DNA of 64,000 nucleotides from an uncultured Lachnospiraceae bacterium (GCA_900316855.1 ONEK01000001.1:124001-188000); one strand, 5' to 3'. Shown: positions 39,247 to 48,574, counted from the first letter of the stretch. Notes: generated by a model from the sequence alone, not told the origin. A program made the numbers and translations.

Positions 39247-39358
39247 TCGGACATTTACGGAGCTGCGGAAGCAGGAGAGCGGTTTGTACGTCATTATCAG
39301 GCACCTGACATCCGGGTTACAGGGATACGGCCTGAGACAAGCATACAGAAGGTGACAC

Positions 39359-40585
39359 ATGGCACGGGATACGGGCGCGGACAGACATCCGCAGGCGAAA
39401 AAGCTGGCTTCCGATGTGGGAAGCCTCGTCGAAAATCTCATCGGAAACGTCATTGAGCACCGGCATGAGGCGCAGGTCCTGCAGCCTGCAGAGAAGCCGC
39501 AGGCCTATGTATGGTATCAGGTTCCGCTTCGTGACGGCCTCTCGGGTGACGGCTCGGAATACCATCTGTACCTGAGGAAGGGGAGCCTGAACAGGCTGTG
39601 CGTCTTCCTGTCCGGCGGCGGTGTCGCATGGAATGAGTTCACGGCGGCAAGACCGGTAAACGGTGCGAGGACGGCTTCCGGGGAACCGAATTTCTACTGG
39701 AACAACCTGCGTCCATTCACGCAGATCATGAACATCAACGTCGGCATCACACAGAACGACCGCCAGAACCCGTTTTATGACTGGAATTTCCTTGTCATTC
39801 CTTATACGACGGGTGATTTTCATGTCGGCGACAGGGACTTCCCCTACACGGATGTGACAGGGAAACCCGCTGTCCTCCATTTCCACGGGGCGAAGAACGT
39901 AAGGGCAGCGCTGGCTATGGGAAAACATTATTTCCCGGAGGCGCAAAAGCTCCTCCTCGCCGGGGATTCCGCCGGCGCATTTGCGGTTCCCGCCCACGCA
40001 GGGGAGATTGCAGATGAATGGTATCCGGACTGCAGGGACATCACGCTGTTTTCCGACAGCGGACAGCTGCTGACTCCGGACTGGAAGCGGATCGCGCGGG
40101 ACGTATGGGGTGCGCCGAGGAAAATCTGGGCGCCGCTCAATACGCGCAATATCACACTGGACTGGTACCGGAGTCTTCTCAGCACCCATCCGGGACGGTT
40201 CCGCCTGCTGTATGCGAGTTCCACGCACGATTACCTTCTGAGCACGTTTTACAATGACATGACAAACCGTGTGTACAAGACGGACGCGGCTGTGAGGGAC
40301 GCCTATTTCCGCCAGCTGAAGACCATGGTGAAGGGACTTGTGCGTCTCGACCCCTCTTTTTCGTTTTTTATTAACAGCTGGGAAAATCCGCTGTTCACGA
40401 AGGCGCAGCGCGGTACGGTGCACACCGCGGTCCGGCAGCCTTATTTTTATGTGGAAAATCATGCAAAGCCCGGCACGCTGGAGGGCCGCCGGTGCGTCAG
40501 CGGCGTGACGATGGCGCAGTGGCTGCATGACGCGGCCGACGGAAACTGCTATGACGTCGGCACAGGATTGCTGGAAGAAGGATAA
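39359..40585 (+). CDS. Pectin acetylesterase-like serine hydrolase
   Basis: A 408-aa alpha/beta hydrolase of the pectinacetylesterase/Notum type: oxyanion-region LSGGGVAWNEFTAARP, the segment YTTGDFHVGD, and the nucleophile elbow AGDSAGAF with serine about 204. No signal peptide is visible, so if it deacetylates a glycan it acts inside the cell or on an unusual substrate. It follows the acyltransferase/DUF6320 pair, pairing an acyl donor enzyme with an esterase. AAGGTG is a weak ribosome-binding site. Confidence 0.8.
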   Translation: MARDTGADRHPQAKKLASDVGSLVENLIGNVIEHRHEAQVLQPAEKPQAYVWYQVPLRDGLSGDGSEYHLYLRKGSLNRLCVFLSGGGVAWNEFTAARPVNGARTASGEPNFYWNNLRPFTQIMNINVGITQNDRQNPFYDWNFLVIPYTTGDFHVGDRDFPYTDVTGKPAVLHFHGAKNVRAALAMGKHYFPEAQKLLLAGDSAGAFAVPAHAGEIADEWYPDCRDITLFSDSGQLLTPDWKRIARDVWGAPRKIWAPLNTRNITLDWYRSLLSTHPGRFRLLYASSTHDYLLSTFYNDMTNRVYKTDAAVRDAYFRQLKTMVKGLVRLDPSFSFFINSWENPLFTKAQRGTVHTAVRQPYFYVENHAKPGTLEGRRCVSGVTMAQWLHDAADGNCYDVGTGLLEEG

Positions 40586-40590
40586 CGATT

Positions 40591-41709
40591 ATGTCTTATG
40601 AAGATCTGGTACGCAAAGTCGAACCCTATACAGCGGGCGAACAGCCGAAGGACGCCTCGGTCATCAAGCTGAATACCAATGAGTGCCCTTACCCGCCCTC
40701 CCCTGCCGTGACAGTTGCGATCCGGGAGCTCGAGGATAAGAGCGAACGGCTCCGACTTTACCCGGATATGGATGCTTCGATGCTCGTCGGCGCGCTCGCG
40801 GACCGGTATCACGTCGATCCGGATGAAATCTTTGTCGGCGTGGGTTCGGACGACGTCCTGTCCATGAGCTTCCTGACGTTTTTCACAGCAGGGAAGAAGC
40901 TGCTGTTTCCGGATATCACCTATTCGTTTTATGACGTGTGGGCCGACCTGTACCGGATCGATTACACGGCCGTTCCGCTGAAGGATGATTTCACCATTGA
41001 TCCGCTGGACTATATCCCCGCGGCAGAGGGCGGCCGCCTGGAGCAGACCGCCGGCATCGGGGACATCAGCGGTCTCGGAGGCATCGTCTTCCCGAACCCC
41101 AACGCGCCGACCGGCGCGGAGCTTCCGCTCTCGTCCATTGAGAGCATCGTGAGGGCGAATCCCGGCGTTGTTGTCATCGTCGATGAGGCCTATGTGGATT
41201 TCGGCGCACAGTCCGCGCTGCAGCTGACAAAGAAGTACAAGAACCTTCTCATCGTGCAGACGTTCTCGAAGTCCCGCGCCATGGCGGGCCTGCGGGTCGG
41301 CTTTGCCATGGGGAACCGGAAGCTCATCCGGTACCTGAAGGACGTGAAGTTTTCGTTCAATTCCTATACGATGAATCTTCCGTCCCTTCTTATCGGCACC
41401 GCGGCCGTAAGGGACGAAGCGTATTTCCGCAAAACGACGCAGCGGATCATCGAAACAAGGGAGAGGTTCAAGAAAGATCTGACACAGCTTGGCTTCGTCT
41501 ATCCGGATTCGAAGACGAACTTCGTCTTCGCAAGGCACCCGGACGTTCACGCGAAGGTCCTGTTTGCGAAGCTCCGCGAGAGGAAGATCATCGTGCGGTA
41601 TTTTGACAAACCAAGGATAAACGAGTATCTTCGTATCACGATTGGGACAGACGGACAGATGAAGGCGGTAACGGAGGCGCTCCGGGACATCCTCGCCGGA
41701 GCCGTCTGA
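40591..41709 (+). CDS. hisC: Histidinol-phosphate aminotransferase or related class I/II aminotransferase
   Basis: A 372-aa PLP enzyme. Key parts: KLNTNECPYPPSPAV at the N-terminus, FPNPNAPTGAELPLSSIE, DEAYVDFG, the PLP lysine in QTFSKSRAMAGLRVGF (K227) and a terminal RIT motif (YLRITIGTDGQM). These fit HisC. It starts 5 nt after the esterase and is not near other his genes, so a side role on another amino acid is possible. Confidence 0.85.
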   Translation: MSYEDLVRKVEPYTAGEQPKDASVIKLNTNECPYPPSPAVTVAIRELEDKSERLRLYPDMDASMLVGALADRYHVDPDEIFVGVGSDDVLSMSFLTFFTAGKKLLFPDITYSFYDVWADLYRIDYTAVPLKDDFTIDPLDYIPAAEGGRLEQTAGIGDISGLGGIVFPNPNAPTGAELPLSSIESIVRANPGVVVIVDEAYVDFGAQSALQLTKKYKNLLIVQTFSKSRAMAGLRVGFAMGNRKLIRYLKDVKFSFNSYTMNLPSLLIGTAAVRDEAYFRKTTQRIIETRERFKKDLTQLGFVYPDSKTNFVFARHPDVHAKVLFAKLRERKIIVRYFDKPRINEYLRITIGTDGQMKAVTEALRDILAGAV

Positions 41710-41741
41710 ATGCAGGATCACATATAGTACAGGGAGAGCTT

Positions 41742-42233
41742 ATGCTGAGAAAATATTTATATGTCTTTGTCATTGCCATGGTGCCGCTCATCGAGCTTCG
41801 CGGCGCGATTCCGATTGCACAGGCGTTTCATGTGGCGGATGCATCGTTCAGCATGATTACGGCGTATATCGTCATCGCGATCGGCAACATGGTTCCGGTT
41901 CCGTTCATTTTCTTCTTCGCGAGGAGGGTGCTGGAATGGGGCGCCGACAAGAAGGTAATCGGGAAGTTTTTCCGGTTCTGCCTCGAAAAGGGGCATAAGG
42001 GCGGCGAGGCCCTGAAATCCAAGGCGGGCAGGGGCCTGTACTGGGCGCTGCTGCTGTTTGTCGGCATTCCGCTTCCGGGAACAGGTGCCTGGACCGGAAC
42101 GCTGGCGGCATCGATCCTGGATATGGATTTCAAAAAGAGCACGCTCGCGGTCATGGGCGGTGTGGCGCTTGCCGGCGTCATCATGGCGGTTCTTTCGTTC
42201 GCGGTTGCAAGCGGTGTGACGGCGGCCATGTAG
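41742..42233 (+). CDS. COG2426 small multidrug-export-type membrane protein
   Basis: A 163-aa protein with about four helices and the family motifs PLIELRGAIPIA and FVGIPLPGTGAWTGTLAA. Despite the usual name of small multidrug export protein, no substrate is established. GGGAG precedes the ATG. It lies between hisC and nadE. Confidence 0.8.
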   Translation: MLRKYLYVFVIAMVPLIELRGAIPIAQAFHVADASFSMITAYIVIAIGNMVPVPFIFFFARRVLEWGADKKVIGKFFRFCLEKGHKGGEALKSKAGRGLYWALLLFVGIPLPGTGAWTGTLAASILDMDFKKSTLAVMGGVALAGVIMAVLSFAVASGVTAAM

Positions 42234-42240
42234 AACCGGT

Positions 42241-42258
42241 ACCGCTGCTTGCAGCGGT
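42241..42258 (+). repeat. Minimal CUUG-capped hairpin (element F)
   Basis: ACCGCTG and CAGCGGT form a perfect 7-bp stem on a CTTG loop, between the COG2426 gene and nadE. Only the stem with its CTTG cap is shared with the larger elements. Confidence 0.6.
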
Positions 42259-42283
42259 GAATCTGACCTGCGGAGGTAGCAAA

Positions 42284-44215
42284 GTGAAGTATGGATTCCT
42301 GAAGGTGGCGGCCGCGGTTCCCGCGATCCGGGTTGCGGACCCGGATTACAACGCGGCAGCGGTCATTGCGGCAGGGAAGAAGGCATTCCTGAACGGGGCG
42401 CGGGTTGTGGTGTTCCCGGAGCTCGTCCTTACGGGGTATACATGCAGCGACCTGTTCCTGCAGGATGCACTGCTGTCGGGTGCCAGGAAGGCACTTCTCA
42501 AGGTGCGGGATGCGACGCGCGGAAGCGACTGCCTGTGGTTTGTCGGTTTCCCGCTGGAGTGGCAGGGCAAGCTGTACAACACGGCTGCCGTGCTGCAGGA
42601 CGGGCGTATCCTGGCGTTCATTCCGAAGCGGTTCATTCCGAATTACGCGGAATTCTACGAGGCAAGGCAGTTTGCGCCGGGCCCCGTGGAACCGGAGAAC
42701 ATCCGTTTCGCGGCAGAGACGGTCCCTTTCGGCTCCCATATTCTGCTCGACGTGGACGCGGTGCGCCAGCTTCGGATCGGGGCGGAGCTGTGCGAGGACG
42801 CCTGGGTTATGAACGCACCGGATCTCGAGCACTGTATGGCGGGGGCAAACCTCGTTGTGAATCTGTCCGCTTCCAATGAAACCGTCGGCAAGGATGATTA
42901 CCGCAGGAGCCTTGTCACCGGGATCAGCGCGCGCACGATCAGCGGCTATATTTACTGCAGTGCGGGCGACGGGGAATCGACGCAGGATATCGTCTTCGGG
43001 GGCCGCGTTCTCATTGCGGAGAACGGGAGCGTTGTCGGGGAGAAGAAAATTTTCGACAATGCGTACGGGCAGACGGCTGTCACGTACGCGGATCTGGATA
43101 TTGCAAGGCTGAACTACGAGCGCCGCAGGATGACCACCTACGCGGGCTGCAAAGAGGGAGACTATCTCATCCTGCCGGTTCATGTGCAGCAGCAGGAGAC
43201 GGAGCTTGCCCGGGTCTTTGATCCGCACCCGTTCGTGCCGGATGACAAGAACCGCCGCGATGCGCGATGCGAGGAAATCCTGAACATTCAGGCAAGGGGA
43301 CTGGCAAAGCGCCTGTCCCACATCAGCTGCGAGACAGCTGTCATCGGCGTTTCGGGAGGGCTCGATTCCACACTGGCGCTGCTGGTCACGGCGCGCGCGT
43401 TTGACCTGCTGAATCTGCCGAGGAAAAAGATTCTGGCCGTGACCATGCCCGCGTTCGGCACGACGGACAGGACGCACAACAACGCGCTGACGCTTGCCCG
43501 GACACTCCACGCGACGCTGAAGGAGGTCAATATCAGCGCGTCGGTGACGCAGCACTTTGCGGATATCGGACAGGACAGGGATGTCCACGACGTCACATAC
43601 GAAAACGGTCAGGCGAGGGAGCGGACGCAGGTACTGATGGATCTTGCCAACAAAACGGGAGGCATTGTCATCGGAACCGGGGATCTTTCGGAGCTCGCGC
43701 TCGGCTGGGCGACCTACAACGGGGATCACATGTCCATGTACGGCGTGAATTCAGGGGTTCCGAAGACGCTCGTTTCGCACCTCGTGCGGTTTTTCGCGGA
43801 GACGGCAAAGGATCCCGCTCTGTCCGCCTGCCTGTTTGACGTGCTGGATACGCCGGTCTCCCCGGAGCTGCTGCCGCCCACGGGGGACGGGAAGATTTCC
43901 CAGAAAACGGAGGACCTCGTCGGCCCGTATGAACTGCATGACTATTTCCTGTATTATATGCTGCGGTGCGGCTATTCGCCGGCGAAGGTGTACCGGATCG
44001 CAAAGCAGTCGTTTGCGGGAAAATACGATGCCGCGACGATCCTGAAATGGGAGAAGATTTTCTATAAGAGATTTTTCGCGCAGCAGTTCAAGCGGTCCTG
44101 CCTGCCGGACGGACCGAAGGTCGGGTCGGTTGCGGTATCGCCGCGCGGTGACCTGAGAATGCCAAGCGATGCCAGCAGACACCTGTGGCTGAAGGAACTG
44201 GAGGAATTATCATGA
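42284..44215 (+). CDS. nadE: Glutamine-dependent NAD+ synthetase
   Basis: Amidates deamido-NAD to NAD+ using glutamine. An N-terminal nitrilase-type amidase carries the triad E46 (FPELVLTGY), K at about 118 (IPKRFIPNY) and C at about 176 (AELCEDAW). The C-terminal synthetase has the ATP loop GVSGGLDSTLAL and GTGDLSELALGWATYNGDHMS. The start is GTG at 42284 with GGAGGT upstream; a longer frame has no ribosome-binding site. The stop overlaps dapF by 4 bp. Confidence 0.96.
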   Translation: MKYGFLKVAAAVPAIRVADPDYNAAAVIAAGKKAFLNGARVVVFPELVLTGYTCSDLFLQDALLSGARKALLKVRDATRGSDCLWFVGFPLEWQGKLYNTAAVLQDGRILAFIPKRFIPNYAEFYEARQFAPGPVEPENIRFAAETVPFGSHILLDVDAVRQLRIGAELCEDAWVMNAPDLEHCMAGANLVVNLSASNETVGKDDYRRSLVTGISARTISGYIYCSAGDGESTQDIVFGGRVLIAENGSVVGEKKIFDNAYGQTAVTYADLDIARLNYERRRMTTYAGCKEGDYLILPVHVQQQETELARVFDPHPFVPDDKNRRDARCEEILNIQARGLAKRLSHISCETAVIGVSGGLDSTLALLVTARAFDLLNLPRKKILAVTMPAFGTTDRTHNNALTLARTLHATLKEVNISASVTQHFADIGQDRDVHDVTYENGQARERTQVLMDLANKTGGIVIGTGDLSELALGWATYNGDHMSMYGVNSGVPKTLVSHLVRFFAETAKDPALSACLFDVLDTPVSPELLPPTGDGKISQKTEDLVGPYELHDYFLYYMLRCGYSPAKVYRIAKQSFAGKYDAATILKWEKIFYKRFFAQQFKRSCLPDGPKVGSVAVSPRGDLRMPSDASRHLWLKELEELS

Positions 44216-45066
44216 GTCTTCACTTTACGAAGATGGAGGGCGCCGGGAACGACTACGTCTATGTGGACGGCACCCGGGAGCATATACCGGCTGAGGAGAA
44301 GCCGGAGCTCGTGCGGAAGCTGTCGGACCGGCATTTCGGCATCGGCGGGGACGGGGTCATTTTCATCAACCCCGGCAGGAAGGCCGATTTCGAAATGGAG
44401 ATGTACAACGCGGACGGCTCGCGCGGTGAGATGTGCGGCAACGGTATCCGCTGTGTCGGCAAATACGTCTTCGATCGCGGTATGGTGACAGACCGCGAAT
44501 TTACGGTGGAGAGCTTCGGACAGGTTCACAGCCTGAGCATCATGGAACTGGATGAGAACAGAAAGGCTGCTGTACTGAGGGTCAACATGGGAAAGCCCAT
44601 CCTGAAGGCGGAGCTGATTCCGGTGAAGGCGGACACGGAGGAAGTCGTGGACGCGCCGATCGCGGTGGATGGCGAGATGGGCTACCGCATGACATGTGTA
44701 TCCATGGGAAATCCGCACGCGGTCGTCTTCGTCGATGACGTGGACCATTTCGACGTCGCCGGCATCGGGCCGATGTTCGAGCATCATGAGCGCTTCCCGA
44801 AGAGGACGAACACGGAGTTCGTGCAGGTAGTGGACCGCTCCCATGTAAAAATGCGGGTCTGGGAGAGGGGAACCGGCGAGACGCTCGCCTGCGGAACCGG
44901 GTGCTGCGCCAGCGCCGTTGCCTGTATCCTGAACGGCAGAACGGAGGACACAGTGGAGATTCAGGTGCTGGGAGGCAGAATTACCATCACCTGGGACAGG
45001 GCGTCCGGCGAGATTTTCATGACCGGTCCCGCACGGGAGGTCTTCACGGGAGAGTATGATGATTAA
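44212..45066 (+). CDS. dapF: Diaminopimelate epimerase
   Basis: Converts LL- to meso-diaminopimelate. Both active-site cysteines are visible: GEMCGNGIRC and LACGTGCCAS, along with the N-terminal GAGNDYVYVDG. The ATG at 44212, overlapping the nadE stop, follows GGAGG; the 284-aa length is normal. dapL, which makes its substrate, begins 37 nt later. Confidence 0.96.
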   Translation: MSLHFTKMEGAGNDYVYVDGTREHIPAEEKPELVRKLSDRHFGIGGDGVIFINPGRKADFEMEMYNADGSRGEMCGNGIRCVGKYVFDRGMVTDREFTVESFGQVHSLSIMELDENRKAAVLRVNMGKPILKAELIPVKADTEEVVDAPIAVDGEMGYRMTCVSMGNPHAVVFVDDVDHFDVAGIGPMFEHHERFPKRTNTEFVQVVDRSHVKMRVWERGTGETLACGTGCCASAVACILNGRTEDTVEIQVLGGRITITWDRASGEIFMTGPAREVFTGEYDD

Positions 45067-45103
45067 CCCCTGCGTAAGAGGGGAAGTTCCGGAGGAATAA
45101 GGA

Positions 45104-46321
45104 ATGTTTCAGGCAAACAGTGATTATCTGAAGTTACCGGGGAGCTATCTGTTCTCCACCATTGCGAAGAAAACGGCGGCCTACCAGAAGGAACATCCGG
45201 ACGCGAAGCTGATCCGGATGGGCATCGGGGACGTGACGCAGCCGCTTCCGCCTGCCGTGATCAAAGCCCTGCATAAGGCAGTCGATGAGATGGGCGCGGC
45301 GGAAACGTTCCGCGGCTATGCGCCGGATCTCGGCTATGAGTTCCTGCGGCATGCCATTGCTAAGAACGATTACCGTGCGAGAGGATGTGATATTGCGGAC
45401 GATGAGGTGTTCGTCTCCGACGGAGCCAAGTCGGATTCCGGCAATATCCAGGAGATTTTCGAGCGGGACAACATCATCGCCGTCTGCGATCCGGTTTATC
45501 CCGTCTATGTGGACAGCAACGTCATGGCGGGAAGAACCGGAACCTATGACGAAGCCGCAACGCGCTGGAGCAATGTCGTTTACATGCCGTGCACCGAGGA
45601 GAACGGCTTCGCCCCGGATTTCCCGGACAGGGTGCCGGACGTGATCTACATCTGCTCGCCCAATAATCCCACAGGTGAAGCACTGAAGAAGACGCAGCTG
45701 CAGTCATGGGTGGACTACGCGAACAAAAACCACGCCGTCATCATCTTCGACTCCGCGTATGAAGCCTATATCAGCGAGGATGACGTGCCGCATTCAGTCT
45801 ATGAGTGCGACGGTGCGAGAACCTGCGCCATCGAGATCAAGTCGTTCTCGAAGAACGCCGGTTTCACAGGCTTAAGACTCGGCGCAACGATTGTCCCGAA
45901 GGACCTGAAGGATCACAACGGGCAGGCACTGTATCCGCTGTGGGCACGGCGCCACGGAACGAAATACAACGGCGCTCCTTATATTGTTCAGAGAGCGGGT
46001 GAGGCGGTATACTCCGACGAAGGCAGGAAAGAGGTCAGGGCAATGGTCGGCCGCTACATGGACAACGCGGCGTTCATCAAGTCGAGTCTGAAGGAGATGG
46101 GCTACACGGTTTACGGAGGTGTGAATTCTCCTTATATCTGGCTGAAGACACCGGATGCAATGACGAGCTGGGAGTTCTTCGACTACCTGCTGGACAGAGC
46201 GAACGTCATCGGAACGCCCGGATCGGGCTTTGGTCCCTCCGGCGAGCACTTCTTCCGCCTTACCTCGTTCGGCACGAAGGAGGCGTCTGCACAGGCAATG
46301 GAGAGGATCCGCTCGCTGTAA
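45104..46321 (+). CDS. dapL: LL-diaminopimelate aminotransferase
   Basis: Makes LL-diaminopimelate from tetrahydrodipicolinate and glutamate in one step, bypassing DapD/DapC/DapE. The 405-aa PLP enzyme has LIRMGIGDVTQPLPP, the phrase FVSDGAKSDSGNIQEIF, and the PLP lysine in IKSFSKNAGFTGLRLG (K250). GGAGGAA precedes the ATG. Together with dapF next door and dapA/dapB at 6.8-8.5 kb it defines the aminotransferase pathway. Confidence 0.96.
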   Translation: MFQANSDYLKLPGSYLFSTIAKKTAAYQKEHPDAKLIRMGIGDVTQPLPPAVIKALHKAVDEMGAAETFRGYAPDLGYEFLRHAIAKNDYRARGCDIADDEVFVSDGAKSDSGNIQEIFERDNIIAVCDPVYPVYVDSNVMAGRTGTYDEAATRWSNVVYMPCTEENGFAPDFPDRVPDVIYICSPNNPTGEALKKTQLQSWVDYANKNHAVIIFDSAYEAYISEDDVPHSVYECDGARTCAIEIKSFSKNAGFTGLRLGATIVPKDLKDHNGQALYPLWARRHGTKYNGAPYIVQRAGEAVYSDEGRKEVRAMVGRYMDNAAFIKSSLKEMGYTVYGGVNSPYIWLKTPDAMTSWEFFDYLLDRANVIGTPGSGFGPSGEHFFRLTSFGTKEASAQAMERIRSL

Positions 46322-46326
46322 GGGCA

Positions 46327-46355
46327 TTGTGCGGGAGCTGCAGATGCAGTAAAAT
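46327..46355 (+). promoter_or_regulatory. Possible promoter for the SEC-C gene
   Basis: TTGTGC (46327-46332) and TAAAAT (46350-46355) are 17 nt apart, directly after the dapL stop. The -35 matches consensus only in TTG. Confidence 0.45.
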
Positions 46356-46359
46356 AATG

Positions 46360-46409
46360 GCGTTGCTCCCGCGGAAAATTCATTCCGCGGGGCAGCGCAT
46401 TCTTATTTT
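46360..46409 (+). terminator. Hairpin with T-rich tail between dapL and the SEC-C gene
   Basis: Left arm 46360-46376 (ending CCCGCGGAA) pairs with 46383-46398 (starting TTCCGCGGG) and is followed by ATTCTTATTTT. It can end dapL transcripts. If the promoter just upstream is real, it would sit at the very 5' end of the next mRNA, right before GGAGG (46411). Confidence 0.6.
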
Positions 46410-46423
46410 CGGAGGAAAACAAT

Positions 46424-46936
46424 ATGGGCTTACTCGAAGACTGGCACAAAAAGGCCTATGATGAGAAAGCGGACAGGAACGCTCTGCAGAAGCTGTGGTC
46501 TGATTATTTTTTAAAGGAAAAGAACATCTACGCCGAGCTGCTGAAGAACCCGGATGAGGAAGTAAAGGGTACCGTAAAGGAGCTCGCGGCCAAGTATGAC
46601 GTCACGGTGGAGACGATGGTCGGCTTCCTGGACGGCATCCAGGAGTCACTGAAGACCCCGAACAAAATCGAGTATGATCTCACGGAGGACACGGAGGTTT
46701 CGCTCGGCTTCGATCAGCAGAAGCTGTACATGAACATGGTCGGCGCCGGAGCGGACTGGCTGTACGGCCTGCCGGAGTGGGACGCCATCTTCGACAAGGA
46801 CGAGCAGAAGAGACTTTACCTGGAGCAGAAGAACTCCGGGACCATCCGCAAGCCCAGGAAGATTTATCCCAATGATCCCTGCCCCTGCGGGTCCGGCAAA
46901 AAGTATAAGAAGTGCCACGGCAGAAATGTCAAGTGA
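46424..46936 (+). CDS. SEC-C motif protein
   Basis: A 170-aa protein with a helical N-terminal domain of unknown role and a C-terminal SEC-C zinc motif (NDPCPCGSGKKYKKCHG, as at the end of SecA). SEC-C motifs bind zinc and contact SecB or ribosomes in SecA; here the partner is unknown. Its stop overlaps the next small gene. Confidence 0.85.
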   Translation: MGLLEDWHKKAYDEKADRNALQKLWSDYFLKEKNIYAELLKNPDEEVKGTVKELAAKYDVTVETMVGFLDGIQESLKTPNKIEYDLTEDTEVSLGFDQQKLYMNMVGAGADWLYGLPEWDAIFDKDEQKRLYLEQKNSGTIRKPRKIYPNDPCPCGSGKKYKKCHGRNVK

Positions 46937-47198
46937 TATGGATTACATTATCCTGCCGCACCGGATCTGCCGTAAGGATGAAAACGGAAGAGTCCTTGCG
47001 GAAATCAGTTTCCCGGAACACAGGCCCGGAGAGTACTGCATTGAGGACGTCTACGTCGATGCGGATCTCCCGGATTTTGCCGAAACCGGGATGGAGCTTG
47101 TGAAGCTGGCACTGAATGTCATCGACGAACACGGGGGAAGCGTGAAGGCGTCCGATCCGTTCGGAATCCACGCACTGGAAGAGCTGGGCCGGAAATGA
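46926..47198 (+). CDS. Small YjdJ-like GNAT-fold protein, apparently degenerate
   Basis: About 90 aa, overlapping the SEC-C gene by 11 bp. The order of elements (EISFPEHRPGEYCIEDVYVDADLP, split by strand turns, then a helix and HALEELGR) resembles the short YjdJ class of GNAT acetyltransferases. In those proteins the segment after VD is a Gly-rich acetyl-CoA loop (RGQG-like); here it reads PDFAET, so CoA binding seems lost. Start could be 46926 or the second ATG at 46938. Confidence 0.55.
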   Translation: MSSDMDYIILPHRICRKDENGRVLAEISFPEHRPGEYCIEDVYVDADLPDFAETGMELVKLALNVIDEHGGSVKASDPFGIHALEELGRK

Positions 47199-47323
47199 CG
47201 GGCAACGGCCGGAAAAGCAGAACATCAAAATGTGATTTTGTCACCGGATTCCGCGCAGGGATATGGTATGATTTCCGAAGCAATGAGGAAAGAGACCGGT
47301 CCCTGCGTTTCTTTCTGCAATAG

Positions 47324-47668
47324 TCAGAATACAGCCTGAACGAGGATCATATAAACGATGGTCCCTGCGGCAATGGACAGGGCCATGCTCTTCTTCCACA
47401 GGAACGAAGCAATGACGGAAACCAGTGCAATTGCCTCGGGAATGCCGTGTGTCCCGCCCTGCGAAAACGGCGTGAGCAGATCGACGTTCCGCAGACAATA
47501 GACGACGAGCAGGCCAAAGACGGCAGGTGCCAGAACCTTGCCGAGGTAGAGGATGAATTCCGGAATCTTCCTGCCCTCCGGGAAGGCAATGTAGGGAAGA
47601 AAACGGGTCAGGATCGTTGCCATTACGATTACGGCAATGGTCAGGATCATCTGCGAAGCGGTCAGCAT
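47324..47668 (-). CDS. azlD: AzlD-family small subunit of branched-chain amino-acid exporter
   Basis: A 114-aa protein of four helices with the AzlD phrase ATILTRFLPYIAFPEGRKIPEFILYLGKVLAPAVFG (recognised by TRFLPY and LGKVLAPA). It pairs with AzlC, whose gene overlaps it by 7 bp. It faces the SEC-C/GNAT genes tail to tail, with no strong terminator between. Confidence 0.92.
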   Translation of the reverse strand: MLTASQMILTIAVIVMATILTRFLPYIAFPEGRKIPEFILYLGKVLAPAVFGLLVVYCLRNVDLLTPFSQGGTHGIPEAIALVSVIASFLWKKSMALSIAAGTIVYMILVQAVF

Positions 47669-48483
47669 GAAGGCACCTCCTTCTCCCCGGAGGCATCACC
47701 GGCGTCAGCGGCATGAGCGTCCGCGATGGGCTCGAGCCGGCGGCGCAGCAGGGTCAGCGCCAGAAAAATCATGGCCATGGACGGGATGATGAATGAGTCC
47801 GGCCCAAAGAGGACAAGGCACAGCAAAGAGGAGGCAATTCCGATCAGCTCCGGCATGTGGTCCCGCCCCATCGTGCGAAGAGACGTGCCGTCCTTCAGCC
47901 ACTGGTTCATGAGAATGACGACAAACATGGCAGTCATGACAAAGTCCAGCCCTTCGGTATTGAAGGTGAGGAAGCTGCCGAACACGCCGCCCAAAAGCGC
48001 CCCGGCGACCCAGTACATCTGATCCAAAAGGGAACCCCAGAAGTAATACCAGGAGGGGTCGATTCCCTCCGGAATGACGGCGGAATAATTGACAGCGAAG
48101 GTTTCATCACTGGTCGTATAAATGAGATAAAATTTCTTCCAGCCGGTGCCGCGGTATTTCGAGAGCAGGGAAATTCCGTAGAACAGGTGCCGCGCGCCTA
48201 CCATCAGCGCCGTTGCAAACGCGGACGCCGGATTGAATGAGGATACGAAGATCGAGGTCGTCAGAAACTCCATGGATCCGGTGTAGATGAGCAGTGCCGT
48301 GATGACCGGGAGCCACCAGGGGAAACCGTTAGTCACCTGCAGAAGCCCGTACGTGATCCCCAGGAATATATATCCTGTCATGACGGGAATGGTCTGGGGA
48401 AAGCAGGCCTTCAGGGCCGGCAGGATGGCGGAGCGATGTCCGGCTTCGCCGGTATGGCTTTGTGTTTTTCCTGACGGATTCAT
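47662..48483 (-). CDS. azlC: AzlC-family branched-chain amino-acid exporter, large subunit
   Basis: A 273-aa polytopic protein with the family segments TIPVMTGYIFLGITYGLL, YTGSMEFLT and ARHLFYGISLL. The start at 48483 (MNPSGKTQSH) has GGAGGT 8 nt upstream; a 30-codon upstream extension is unsupported. AzlCD pairs export leucine-like amino acids or analogues. Confidence 0.93.
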   Translation of the reverse strand: MNPSGKTQSHTGEAGHRSAILPALKACFPQTIPVMTGYIFLGITYGLLQVTNGFPWWLPVITALLIYTGSMEFLTTSIFVSSFNPASAFATALMVGARHLFYGISLLSKYRGTGWKKFYLIYTTSDETFAVNYSAVIPEGIDPSWYYFWGSLLDQMYWVAGALLGGVFGSFLTFNTEGLDFVMTAMFVVILMNQWLKDGTSLRTMGRDHMPELIGIASSLLCLVLFGPDSFIIPSMAMIFLALTLLRRRLEPIADAHAADAGDASGEKEVPSC

Positions 48484-48574
48484 TGCTCTGCACCTCCACA
48501 TCGCGCTGGCGGACTTCCAGCTTCCCTGATTTTCTGAAAAATACCGGAGAACAAATACAGAACTTTCCTGCAAA

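Noticed and set aside
41828-43729. Very long minus-strand open frame opposite nadE and the COG2426 gene
   Set aside because: Antisense frame of high-G+C genes; the product is Arg/His/Pro-rich without motifs, while the plus-strand genes are certain.
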